Shown in pieces: positions 11,301 through 22,529 of a stretch of DNA of 64,000 nt (positions within the stretch are counted from its first letter, which is position 1; each line of letters starts with the position of its first letter). This DNA is from Plantago major (taxonomy: Eukaryota; Streptophyta; Magnoliopsida; Lamiales; Plantaginaceae): NCBI GenBank assembly GCA_026545765.1, contig JAIFAC010000447.1:36288-100287 (forward strand), in the 5' to 3' direction. Made by a program: the position numbers and the translations under genes. Under the pieces are notes generated by a model. That model searched no databases and had not been told where the DNA came from. It saw nothing but the letters and a program-made list of their open reading frames with translations.

Positions 11301-11967
11301 AGTCAACGTGATTGAAAAGGGAAGATCTTTCCAAGAGAACATCCGGAAATTCATCCAGTTGCAGCTCATAATTACCACCGCCAGCTTATGTATAAACTTC
11401 GCCTCAACCGTGTTTCTGGGGGATGCTGCAATGACACCAATCCAGCTTTTCTGGTTAAACTTGGTCATGACAATGTTTGGAGGCTTGGCATTGTTATTAG
11501 GACCAGCAACTGAGGTGTTAATGAAAATGCCGCCTGTGAGGTCGTCTCTAAGTTTGATCATCACCAAAGCCATGTTGAGGAATATAGCTATCCAGGCTTC
11601 TTACCAGACAACTATTTTTGTGACTCTTCAGCAGAAAAGACATGTCTTGTTGGGGAAACGAAGTGACCAGCTTAATTCATTGGTGTACAACGGATTCTTC
11701 GTTTGTCAGATATTCAACAAATTCATCGCGCGGAACCCTGCAGGTATTAACATTTTCAGGGGCATGTTTAACAAAAGTCGGTGGCTTTTAGGGGCTACTG
11801 TTGTGATCATAATATGTCAAGTCATATACGGGTTGGCAGAGGTGGTGATTGGGAGTAGCCCTGGTTTGAACTGGAGGCTATGGTTCTTGTGTTTAGCCAT
11901 TGGATTCTTTTGCTTGGTGTTTGATTATCTAGGGAAGATGATCACCTCAAGTTTATTTGGAGAATAG
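8339..11967 (+). CDS. ACA12/13-like P-type Ca2+-ATPase with altered catalytic motifs
   Basis: Two exons: 8339-8607 and 9119-11967, with one GT-AG intron. The fold of a plasma-membrane-type, autoinhibited Ca2+-ATPase is clear: an N-terminal basic-aromatic stretch (KTWGRLFLLLRSVQVFK) resembling a calmodulin-binding autoinhibitor, GGVEGVA, actuator domain, P and N domains, and M5-M10. Length is about 1040 residues, as usual for ACA12/13. Hallmarks are changed by substitution: TGES region reads EGPAESN, DKTGTLT reads DKFGGLT, PEGLP reads MEGMP, KGA reads KGP, TGDGxNDAP reads VGQRTLDAP, and the M6 calcium-ligand Asp (NxxxD) is Thr. The phosphorylatable Asp remains. Two one-base frameshifts interrupt it: about 8525-8545 in exon 1 and 10921-10927. 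Either a pseudoenzyme or a decaying paralogue; transport of Ca2+ is unlikely. Confidence 0.85.
8608..9118 (+). other. Intron of the ATPase-like gene
   Basis: The donor AG|GTATAT at 8608 and the acceptor ATCAG at 9118 bound a T-rich 511-bp intron. Phase does not match as written: exon 1 is one base short. Reading exon 1 in the shifted frame just before the donor gives VATDEIILTQIQ, which joins smoothly to ETVIAAAVEIS in exon 2. This supports the splice site and locates an indel upstream of it. Arabidopsis ACA12 and ACA13 are intronless as far as I recall, so the intron is notable. Confidence 0.7.
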
Positions 11968-12191
11968 TGGCTTCTTTTCCAAGCATGCCTTTCTCAGTCA
12001 GGTGCTCAAGGTTGATTCTTTAATTAGTTCATTTTGTTTCTCTTGTGTAATTAGTCTTTGATTCATAGTCTTGTTGTATTATAGGATTTTGAATTTGCCC
12101 CCTGGGAAATGTATGATTTCATTCCTATGGTGAGGTTATTAGTGAATAAGCCACTTATAGTTGTGGTTTTATGTATGTAACACATGATGAA

Positions 12192-12405
12192 TTTATAGAT
12201 GTAACTCCACTGTACAGTCTGCACATTCTGTTTATATAAAATCTTGTTTTCCTGTAATGGCTTACTTATATTTGAATTCTTTACAGAAATCAAAGTTTAT
12301 AGATGTAACTCTTCCGTACAGTCTGCACATTATCTGTTTATATGTATATATAACTTCTTGTTTTTCTGTAATGGCTTGCTTATTTTTGAATTCTGTAAAG
12401 AAATC
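12192..12405 (+). repeat. 104-bp tandem duplication downstream of the ATPase gene
   Basis: Two adjacent imperfect copies, 12192-12295 and 12296-about 12405, both start TTTATAGATGTAACT and share GTACAGTCTGCACATT and the TTGAATTCT segment. The copies differ by several substitutions and a short AT-rich insertion in the second. Confidence 0.85.
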
Positions 12406-12420
12406 AGACTGTATAGTCTA

Positions 12421-12510
12421 GCAGGTTGTTATTGGCAGCAGTCCTGAATTGAGCTGGAGGCTGTGTGCTGCTCAAGATTGATTCTTTACTTCATTCTTTT
12501 CTCGCTTCTA
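12421..12510 (+). pseudogene. Relic of a second ATPase copy (3' end)
   Basis: The bases at 12421-12465 match the ATPase gene at 11836-11881; the parent encodes VIGSSPGLNWRLW and the relic can be read as VIGSSPELSWRLC. Directly after that, GTGCTGCTCAAGATTGATTC matches the parent's 3' UTR near 12001-12020. The parent sequence between the two blocks is missing from the relic. This is the remnant of a tandem duplicate collapsed by an internal deletion. Confidence 0.75.
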
Positions 12511-13138
12511 GATCGCCTTTGGCCCTTGTATGTATTTTAGTTCTACCCTCTTTCGGGTAGATGAGTTTGCATAGTGCAGAGTGTGTTAATCGAACCGTGT
12601 TTAGGAGTTAGCAGATTTGTAAAGAAAGTGCCAAAGGAAAACAGTATATTGACAGGCTTACTAGTGTAACACAAAGGGTTTATTTCCTTGAAGAAAACTA
12701 ATCTTCTTGCTTTCATGCAATGACAGTCACAGGAAAACTAGCAGGCAATGCAGCATGGTCCATGACAGCTAAACAAAACTGTATGATTTATGACAGATTG
12801 ACAGCTGAACAAAACTGAAAACAGTCGTAGTATATACCAAACAGTGGGATGATACTTTTCAGTATGAACTGATTACACGGAATTCCAAATTCATTAGTAA
12901 CTGAACATCACCAAAAGCTCTTAAACCCCTTCAAGTCATTTACAAATTTTCAGAACAGAACACTACAGATTCCCAGTGGCTTGTCGGATAGTCCAAGAAA
13001 CGGAAAAAAAATTACCCAGCCTACAGATTTAACGTCAACAACAATTATCATTACAACTAATGATGATGTCCTGTTAAAGGGTTTCCAAGAATTCAGAGTC
13101 CACAAAGAAGAGAAGGAAACACATTCTAATGGAACCAT

Positions 13139-14558
13139 TCAACATGAACAACCTCCACCAGCTGTTGTGCTATGTTCACCTGCTGCTGCTTGATTCTCAT
13201 CGGCTTGTAAAACTACAGTTTTCCCATTTCCTGACCAGGAGGGATCTTTTTGCTTGATTTCTTGAGACTGAATCACTTTCCGACTTAAGATGTTGTAGAT
13301 TTCTCTCACAACAGTCTGAAATGCAGCAGTAACGTTAGAGGAGTCTAGTGCTGAAGTTTCAATGAAAAACAGACCTTGAGCTTCAGCCAAGGATTTGCCT
13401 TCGGCAGTTGTGACCTCCCGAGCATCTTTGAGATCCGACTTGTTTCCCACCAATATTGTTACTACATTCATGTCGGAGTGAGCTGTTTACAAGCAAACAA
13501 TGTTCTCATTAAAATGTTCCCACAAGCTAGATAAGTAACAAAACAGAAATGTCAACTCTCTTTTGGCAATGCACAGAGTAAAATGATTAACAATAGTTTA
13601 TAGATTTATCATCAGATCAAAGGAAAAAACAAAACCAAAAAATAATATAATTTCATTCTCAAATTTCATGGATGTTAGGTCCTCAGAGCAGTGCCGAAGA
13701 GAGGGCGCAGACGATACTTTTTTTTCAAAGAGAAGAATATAAATAAACATTCTAATGTTTGAGAAAATATCTCAGAATTTAACAGGTTCCCCAAGATTAC
13801 CAAACACTCAAAACATACAGGAGTATAAAAATTTGTTTCACAATCTGTGAATCTCACCGAACACTTTCTTAGACAAAAATGAAATTTTCTATTCATAGCG
13901 TGAATTTCACGGGACACCCTATGGCTTGTCAGTTGTCAGCATATAGGCGGCTCTATACTTTTTTTTCAGAGTCAACAGTTTCTGGACTTTGAAGTAAACA
14001 AAAAGTGAAATATTATCCAAACGACAAATACACAGGACATTTGCAAGCAATCCAGTCCATGACTCGACTTGAGATTTCATGTAACATCATAAACATCTAG
14101 TAAGGGTGGACCTAATTGATTCTTGTAATATAGAAAAAGGACATAAGGACAAGTGGAAAAGGAAGATACAGGTATAAAAGATATAGAAAAGAAAAAAAAG
14201 AAAAAGGCAAATTCTTACTGTGAAGTTCGTTAAGCCACCTGCCAACATCTTCAAAAGTCTGCCGTCTGCTGATATCATAGACTACAAGTGCTCCAACAGC
14301 ACCTCTATAGTATGCAGACGTGACAGCCCTAAACCGTTCCTGACCTGCTGTGTCCCAGATCTGAGCCTTAACTTCCTTTCCGTTTATTTCCATCTTTTGA
14401 GTCTGAAATTCTACCCCGATAGTAGACTTTGAATTAGGGTAAAACTCATCTCTAGCAAATCTAGCAAGCAAGTTTGATTTACCAACAGCTGAATCACCAA
14501 TCAAAACAATTTTGAAAAGGTAATCTTCAGTTTGTTCCTCGTCCGTATAAAAGGCCAT
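13139..14558 (-). CDS. RABA5A: Rab GTPase, RABA5a type
   Basis: Two coding exons on the minus strand: 14558-14219 and 13482-13139, joined by a GT-AG intron, giving 227 residues with no frame defect. All G motifs are intact: GDSAVGKS (P loop), TIGVEF (switch I), WDTAGQE (switch II), NKSD and ETSAL. The C-terminus ends CSC, a site for double geranylgeranylation by Rab GGTase, so the protein is membrane-anchored. The RAB-A/Rab11 signature and the N-terminus [16 protein letters not shown] with [18 protein letters not shown] point to RABA5a, a trans-Golgi/endosomal trafficking GTPase. I chose the ATG at 14558 because relatives begin MAFY; an in-frame ATG two codons upstream (14564) is also possible. 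Upstream, a leader intron (about 14581-16384) is likely. Confidence 0.95.
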
Positions 14559-16650
14559 CTTCACCTTTCAAATATCCAAGCTATAAAACCATACTTCTCT
14601 ACTGTGGTATATACTGACAAAAACAGGACTGTTGTAAATGGCACACAATAAAGGGTATCAAAAGCTACAGATGGTTCATCAAGAACGAGGAACAAACTAC
14701 AGAGGTCAAGAATAACAGGTCTGAGAGGAATTGCTGCAAGCTTGTAAGCAGGAATACTTGTCTAAGAAACAAGGATAGAATCAGCAGAGTACATTAAAAG
14801 ATGAAGTGAGCCAACTGCTTGCTTGTCCTCCCAAAAGAAACAGCTTTTCTATCAGCCACTGTGTCAGACAGCCAGCTTGCAGTTATCTATTCCTGCCAGG
14901 CCACCTTTGTAAATGGCAAGAGCTATAGTACCTGCATTGTCAAGCAACTGTAAGAACCAAGAATCTTGATCAATCTAGTGGAGATTTCCATGAATAAGAG
15001 AAAACAATTTGGAATCATTTCAAGGATAAATTCTACTATAAAACCATTCTTCCAATATTGCACCTGTTACAAAAATATCTATGAGTCCTTTCTCATGCTC
15101 TTTTCCAATACTTGTTTTAAATCAGTAAACAGTTAGAGTTTAATCTAACAAGGCACTGCATTTCACATTAAACTATAATAGAGTCATACTTCATTAGAAA
15201 ATGAAGAAAGAAGTCAGCGAACTGAACACACAAAGGTTTCTTTGAACCTAAAAAGCTAATTAGACGATAAATCTACAGCATGATCTATTTTGCAGCATCT
15301 GGTACTTCTAGTATAAGTTCGTCCTAGATATCCTCCAGAAAGCAAAATAGATAATGATGACAAAATCCTGTTTCATCAGGTTGACAAACACGAAAGAAGC
15401 CAGTTTTCGTGAAAAATGGTACTGAAGGAGTACCCTCAATGACTATTATGTCAGCCATTTTATTTACCATACGCTAACTTTTCATAAGAAAAATATGAAT
15501 GACTAGTATTTCCATACCAGATGCTTAACTGAGTGATAAGATTAAGCAAGCTAGACATAAAACAGAGACACTATATAAGCATCAGTAACTCATGACCAAC
15601 TCCCACTAATATGTAAAGTCAATAGAGGGAAACATTATTAACAGAAAAGCGGAGACATTTCTTTTTCAGGTTTAGAGCTTTTGCAAAGTGCATCGACAAA
15701 GCAAAAGCAGCAAATAGGTCATTAGTTTGAGAGGGGTCAGAATGTATGATGCTCAATCCATGTATAGAACAGTTGAATGTTATAGTATTCTACATCAAAG
15801 AATCCCACAAAAGTAAAGAAATAAATCCTGCGACTTCAAGAAAGTTAGCGATCAAGCTAGGCAACGCCGTACAGCTACATCCAACACTCATCACAGATCA
15901 ATTACTACAGTCTCAAAGGAAAGATCTTTTTTGCCCATATCTATATTTCGAGCATTGAAAGTAAAATGCAGCTTCTGGTGAGCAGTTAAATTCGTTAAAG
16001 TAAATCAATGTACAAAGCATGAGTACACTATACTCCAATATCGCCTCTCATACGACACGGTCCAGCGAATTAAAAGCAAAACCGGAATAAAAAAGAAACT
16101 AGTACATTATGACTTTCAACTGTTTACATTCACATAGACGATCATAAAGGATAAATAAATCCCTTTTGGTGGTAAGGCTGCTTTTAGCTAATAAATCACA
16201 TTCACCTGACAAAAATTGCAATCATCTCCAACTTTGAGAGATTTCATTTGAGTGAGAAACACAGAGAGCAAGAAAAGATTCCACAATGGTTATCCTTTAA
16301 AGAGAGAAAGCAGAGAGGAAAGCGACATGACTGAAGATTTGTGTGGAGGCATTATCGTGGTGGTGAATCTGAAATGAAACTTACCCACTTGGAGAAAAAA
16401 CTGAAAGTGACTGTTGAGCGTTAAAATTGAGTGATCAAATCAGAAGCGTTTGAGCTGCAGATCAAGGATGGGAAATTGGAAGGGAGATGGAGAAAAAAGA
16501 AGGATCAAAGGGTTGAAATTGAAAGGAATCTAGATTATCTATCTAGGGTTGGGTTGGGTTTCAAGATTTGACGAGAGAGAGAGAGAAGAAGAAGGAAGGA
16601 GAGAGGAAGAAGTCTTGGTGGCGAGACAGAGAAGAGAAATTATGACACTG
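14559..16650 (-). other. Probable 5' UTR intron and first exon of the Rab gene
   Basis: On the minus strand a donor of GGTAAGTTTC type at about 16384 and an acceptor TTTATAG just before 14580 would remove a roughly 1.8-kb leader intron. The upstream exon would occupy about 16385-16600 and lies next to CT-rich runs on the minus strand (16571-16670), common near plant transcript starts. No coding sequence was found in this interval. RNA evidence is needed. Confidence 0.5.
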
Positions 16651-17088
16651 TAGCTATAGAGAGAGAGAGACAACCACCTGCTTGCTAATTGGGCCTCATT
16701 TCGGTTCTTCAACCTTTCGGGTCGACCCGGCTTCAAGCCCAAATTATTTCAAGAACACATGGTCCCTTTTTTTCCCTCAAATTCTTCATTTTTTTTTCCA
16801 CATGTAACGCTCCAAAGTTTCAAATCAAATTCAAATAGTTTAAATGGATAGAGAACGCTACTCATACCAACAAGGTGTACCTTTCTTTTCGAAAATACAT
16901 CTATAAGAACTCCAGAGTTAAGCCATTGCCTTGAAGAATCTAGACGCAGAATCAACCTAAGCCTCCTGTCATGCAGTGACAAAGCCGACTTGAAAGACTC
17001 GCAGACAATGGCATTTACCATTAGCCATCCGGATTGCTACAATACAAATCATGAAGATTTGGAAAAAGATTCAAGTAAAGTCGGTTTA

Positions 17089-17224
17089 TTCTATGCTACG
17101 GTGAGTTCAATGCAGACACTAGATATACATATGTAGGACCAAACGTAGAGTGAGATATGTATATGTCTCACTTTTTATGTGTATAATGTATAGTGTATGC
17201 ATTGCTTTCGCATTTAGCATAGAA
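17089..17224. repeat. Nested inverted repeats
   Basis: Outer arms TTCTATGCTA (17089-17098) and TAGCATAGAA (17215-17224) enclose an inner palindrome with AGTGAGA/TCTCACT arms at 17149-17172. The structure could fold as a hairpin or represent a very small foldback element. The outer arms are only 10 bp, so chance is not excluded. Confidence 0.45.
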
Positions 17225-18649
17225 CTTACAAGAGCTCATCATGTTATGAAATTCATATTGTTGGAAAGGTTATCGAGTCATTAATCAAATAATGTAAACG
17301 AATCATTTTTTTTTTTATTGGTTATTTTATCATTTTTTGTTAAATGGATGGTTTTGCAAATCATTTTTTGAATCCTGCGGTTAGTTTAGATTTACTTTAG
17401 GGAAAATTGTTTATTATGAATAAAAGTTGCATTTCTGCATTTGCGTAGAATGAAAATGTTAATCTATGAAATGACACGTGTCATGTTATTATATACTATG
17501 TGTTATGTAATACCTCAATTAATCCATACTATGCAATAAAGTACTAGTATAAGAAATGGATAGTAACCTATTCCCTCCATCTTGGTCAAATCTTCTTATT
17601 TATTTTTGTTGTTCGTTTTTCAATTGCAAATTACTCATAATCTTAACCACAAAAACTAAAATTATATTGAAATGTATAATAATGATTTCGTCCTTGAACG
17701 GAATGGACGAAATGGACTGTATGAACACGACTAAACACTCAGGGTGTTCGTGTCGAAAACATGTGCGAACGGATAGGTATCTGATACGCCACATCATTTT
17801 ATTTTTTAAAGACGCCACATGACATATTGAGAAATAAGAAAATAACACAATTTTAGATACTTGCAGAAAATACGTTCTTATGGTACTAATCCGACCTATA
17901 CTTTACATGATTGAGGTAGTGCAGACTCAAAGGCCTGTCCTGGAGCTATGTTAATAGAACTAATAGGTTGTGAGGCCCAATAAGGAAATCCGTGGTCCAA
18001 ATCCTACAAGTGTTCATGTAATTTATTAGGGACCCTAGTTATAGACATCTTTAAAATTTTGGTTAATTTGTGAAAATTCTAATTTTCCTAAATAGATTAA
18101 AAACTCCATACATTAATATCTTTAATCACAAAAATATTCTTATAAAGAGCTTATTCTTAAATGTAGTTTTTTTAAGTTGCTTATACACAAATCAAACCGT
18201 AAATTTTATTATTATAGAGCTTATTCATTTATAAAAGATTCTTTTGGAGTTTTTATCAGACAGAAAGACCATATTCTTCTCATACAATATAATTGTTTGG
18301 CATGATCATATTACACTAGTCTTAATATAGTCATTTTTATTGTATAGGAAAATCAAGCCCTTTTACTGGACTTTCTCTTAAAATTTATATACGTACAATA
18401 GTCAACACTTAAATTTGGCATAAAATGAGCACAACCTTATAAATCTTAAAATATTATGGCCCACCAATATTTAATGATGACACCTTACAAAAATTTTCAA
18501 ATATAAAAAGTGTGTATAATATTTTAAAAGTTTAAAATATGTGGGTTCATAAACCATTTTAGTGAATCCTGCAGTTATGCGAAAAATACAAGAAGGATAT
18601 ATAAAATATAGGAGATGATTTGTTTTAGGAGTTCCACTACTAGTGCCTA

Positions 18650-18906
18650 CTCCCTCTATTTCACTAGAATCTTTTCATTTTCGCACTTAACACGTTTCAC
18701 TAAAATCTATCCATTTTTTAATAGAAATTCACTATCTATATTTCTTAATTTTTTAAGTTATTCTATTTCATACTTTATTAATTGTCACTCTTAATTTTTA
18801 CCATCCAATTACAAAAAAATTATTAGCATACACCATTTTCACTCATCATCCTTAAAAATTGTACGTACAAGTTAAAAATGTAAAGCTTTTGAGAGAATGG
18901 ATGAAG
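18650..18906. mobile_element. Stowaway-like MITE, degenerate
   Basis: The left end CTCCCTCTATTTCACTAGAA after a TA, and the right end GAGAGAATGGATGAAG before a TA, correspond to the CTCCCTCCGTCCC-type terminal repeats of Stowaway elements, which mobilise by Tc1/mariner transposases and duplicate TA. Length is 257 bp and the interior is AT-rich and non-coding. The terminal repeats have diverged by several bases. Confidence 0.65.
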
Positions 18907-19180
18907 TATAATATTATGTAGGTAAAAGATCATTCCACATCAAAGTTGTAAGAAAACAATACCATTTCTTACCGTATGTTTGGTGCAACATGATGAGTCA
19001 CATTTTCAGATGGTTTCATCTTACTTGATCAAAATAAGGTGATTTGACTATATTAAGATGCGAACGCCAATAAGATGATCGCTATCATTAGATGATTAGT
19101 TTGAGTCTACTCCATGTACTTTATATACAATTACATTAGTCATCTTTAGTCTGTTTTGTCAAACAAGGAAGGCTCTTGCT

Positions 19181-19272
19181 GCCTCATGTGTAGAGGAAAG
19201 AAGAGTTCTCTTCTCCTCCCGTCCTAGCAATGCCGCCTCATGTGTAGAGGAAAGAAGAGTTCTCTTCTCCTC
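19181..19272. repeat. 54-bp tandem duplication with 38-bp perfect core
   Basis: The 38 bases at 19181-19218 recur exactly at 19235-19272. Each core contains GAGGAAAGAAGAG followed by TTCTCTTCTCCTC, an imperfect palindrome. Confidence 0.9.
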
Positions 19273-21610
19273 TAAACTATATTTCTTCCAAATTCACCAT
19301 AAGAACACTACACTATACGTGGTTCATATATATAGACTGTGAACATGTTATGTTTTGGCTTTGTGGTTCATTTTCTAGCCTGAAGGAAGAACATGTGGTG
19401 TCTGTATTTTCATGATCCTCGCCATGTGATTCATGGTTTAGATATGGAAGCAATGGAGAAGGGGCTTCGTAGAAACTCGATCTCGTTACAACGATACATT
19501 TCATGTACATATGAATCTAGATTCCTTCATCAAACTCACACTAACACACTTGGACTTTTATCCGGAGAATAAAGTCTTGGACCGAAAAGGATTAAGGCGT
19601 GCGAATCCACCACGAGACGGACTAATTCTTGTATGACTATTCAGTTTCCATCTTCATAGTTAGGTCATAGGTGGAGTCCATGTACAACAGCTAGATGAGC
19701 ATGGACATTAGATAGTTTGTTAATCTTATAGATGTGTAATACTTATCTCTTATCATCGATCATTGTCTTTCTACCAGTCCAAGTTTGCTGCAAAATTTGC
19801 CCCAAATTAGTTGATATAAGTATATAACAAGGAATTCCTATGTAGACGACAAAAGGTGTGAGCATCACACTTGCATATTTGAAGAATCTGGGTGCTGTTG
19901 AAACTCCAGTTGTCACCATTGGACCTTAAGACCAGGAGTCTAATAAAAAATATTTATGGTTCAAACATGGGACCAAATATTTGGATCTTCTTTCTTTAAT
20001 TTTATTAAAGTACGTTATCATCATCTTCTTTTAGATGTATTTCATTGCATTTCTCAATCATCATCCCAAGACTTTTAAAGCAAGTAGAATAAACAGTCTA
20101 GGTCCAAATCAACCACTATTTAATCAGTTTATTACACAACATATTACAGTGGAATAATTATTATAATCTGTCTTGTAATCAACATAGTGTTGTCGAAAAC
20201 TGCTTAATTTCCTCCGAATTCTAAGACATTTTTTTGTTCCAATCAATTCATGTCTTTGAGCTAGCTGGTTTGTTCGAAGATATACTTCCTGCATAAAACA
20301 TGTTATCGTAAAAATCATTCTATTACAAGTTTATGTACTACATCAAAATAACTTTTATAATGCTCGTCATTGAAATCTATGATTGAGTTCATGTGCAAAT
20401 TATCAATAAATTACACCTTTTGTTCTCAATAATCCATTCATTATAAATCGTGCTTCTTCAGAATCAATAAATTGAAAAAAATTCAACATACTTTGATAAA
20501 GTCCAATGCTTATAGTATGAAAAGCAGTATATGAATAAGAACGTTGATACTATAAAAGATTGCGACTCAATTAATGCTAATGTTAACCCAAAAATGATAA
20601 AAAGGAAATTTCCTTTAATTCACGAGTCCCTTTAAATCAAGATAATCTTTAAAGTAAGTACTAAAAGTTGGATTCTTTGAAAAGAAATGAATAGTTGGAT
20701 TAATATGGAATTGCTTGATTCTGATACGGTATAGATAAATAGATAATTCTGTGACCCGTTTTCCTTAGAGAGTCAATAATTGGATAAACATTAGCATTAA
20801 TTACCAAAAAATAAATAAAAATCTCTGAATTTGTTAAACACACTATATTTGAAGTTCTAGCACATGATTTTTTAGTTAAATATGTGATATTAATAGTTGT
20901 ACGGTATATTGTACTAGCAGTAAAAGTTTCTACTACTACAAAATAGTTTTAACAGAGAGGAAAATATTTTCAGATTTTATAATTATTATGCAAAATTTTA
21001 TAGTAGGCTTTTTCATCAAATTACGAGGCCATTTTAATTAAGTCTTCTAACTTTTTGAGTTTTCATCAGAATTTTAATGGGCTTGTGTTTTAAACGCTTT
21101 TTAGCTTCATTGTTATAAGTTTCGATTTTAAGAAAATTCATTAATGTTTGATATATTATACAAAAAACAAATTAAAGTTGTAAAAGTATAAGTTTTAGTG
21201 TTTGCAAAAATTAATTTAATTAGTTGATTTTAATTGAAAAAAACTACTATCTACTCAAAGTAGATAAAATATCGTATTGCTTCTTTCACTACATTCGCTT
21301 TTTTCCATAAGTCATACAGGTTTCAATATAAAACACTAAAAAACTACTTTTCATTCTTCAAAAGTACAAAAATATTTTTTTAAGCATTTGCAAATACAAG
21401 CTTATACCGTTTACAAGTTTAATCGAGAGAAGGTTACAAATATAACTCTAGTAAAAATTTTATTCTATAAAAATCAAGCACAAATTTTCACAAATCAAAT
21501 AAAATTTAATTGATATTTGTCATTATACCCCCAATTAAAATTTACTAAAGTAAAGTTAAGTGGCTAAGGTACATTTATCCATTACTATAGTCTTTAGTCG
21601 ATTTGAATTC

Positions 21611-21619
21611 TATATATAA
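21611..21619 (+). promoter_or_regulatory. TATA box of the inositol transporter gene
   Basis: TATATATAA lies just upstream of a leader with a plausible transcript start near 21640-21650. The leader then runs to a donor at 21800. Confidence 0.6.
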
Positions 21620-21655
21620 GGTGCTCACGTCAAAATCGTCGCTCGTTGTATAGGG

Positions 21656-21679
21656 ATGAGCAAAAAGAGTCAGCAATAG
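21656..21679 (+). other. Short upstream ORF in the INT4 leader
   Basis: ATG to TAG encoding seven residues (MSKKSQQ). It lies upstream of the leader intron and would be translated before the main ORF if the transcript starts near 21645. Whether it affects translation is not shown by sequence. Confidence 0.4.
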
Positions 21680-21799
21680 TCTTTAACTCTCTTTCTCTGT
21701 TCGGCAGACTCTCATTTACTCTCGCTTCTTCTCATCTCTCCATACATTCATACAATTGGGTTTCACAATCCCTGATCTTGTTCACTCAAACAGACACAG

Positions 21800-22487
21800 G
21801 TAACGTTACAATCCTTAGTTTTTCAAATTTCCAAGAAACTAATTTTCTTTTGTTATCAAGATTCTGTCTTTGGGCTTTTGTTGCTGTTTTTCAGGTTCTG
21901 TACCTCTTTTCTCTGTTTCTTGGAAAGTTAGTATTTTTATTACTATGTGTGATTTTGTTTCATACATCATTGTTAGTGGTGGGGTAAGAAACTTTTGTTT
22001 GATGGAGGTGGTGGAAGATTTACCTCTATTTGTGATGCAAAAGATGCAATTTTTATCTTGTTCTGTAGTTTTCACTGTCTTGATTTTGTTAGTTAGGATT
22101 TAATCAATGTGCAAATTGAAAGATTTTGCATTATTCACTGGATTTAATCCGTGATTCTCTAATTTGCGTTATAATTTCACTGGATTGTCTCTCTTCACTA
22201 GTCAAGTCAGAAGTGTTTATCTTTACCATCCATTTTGAGAATTTACCAACTAGAAAGGTCATTGAATCCTGTCATATCTTGTGCTTTACTTAATTTTTTT
22301 ATAGGACCATGTTATCCATGACAGTGTATATGCCTTTATATTGTACTCATCATTGCATAATTTTGTCTCTCACTGTTGCTTTTAGACTAATCTTAAAATA
22401 ATTGATGAAAATGTTAATTGCCAAGATTTTCATGATCACTGCGTCAAGGGTGCTTGCTTCCTACTTACGTGTTTCGGTTTGTTTTAG
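21800..22487 (+). other. Leader intron of the inositol transporter gene
   Basis: Donor ACACAG|GTAACG at 21800 and acceptor TTTTAG at 22487 bound a T-rich 688-bp interval; the next exon begins 42 bp before the ATG at 22530. Leader introns are common in this family and often raise expression. Inferred from splice-site sequence. Confidence 0.6.
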
Positions 22488-22529
22488 GTAGAACTAATTT
22501 GCTGAAGTGATTATCAAGTTTGGTGCAAA

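Larger units (their letters stand above)
16750..21600. other. AT-rich intergenic spacer
   Basis: No gene is recognised in 4.85 kb. Contents that can be seen: nested inverted repeats at 17089-17224, a G-box-like GACACGTGTC near 17473, a Stowaway-like MITE at 18650-18906, and a 54-bp tandem duplication at 19181-19272. The remaining short reading frames show no protein-like features. Confidence 0.7.

Noticed and set aside
11999-12450. A separate small gene downstream of the ATPase
   Set aside because: The 67- and 76-codon frames lie in a tandem repeat and a duplicate relic of the ATPase 3' end.
21646-22103. Open frames of 113 and 77 codons before INT4
   Set aside because: They overlap the leader and its T-rich intron and encode Phe/Leu-rich sequence; no independent gene is supported.
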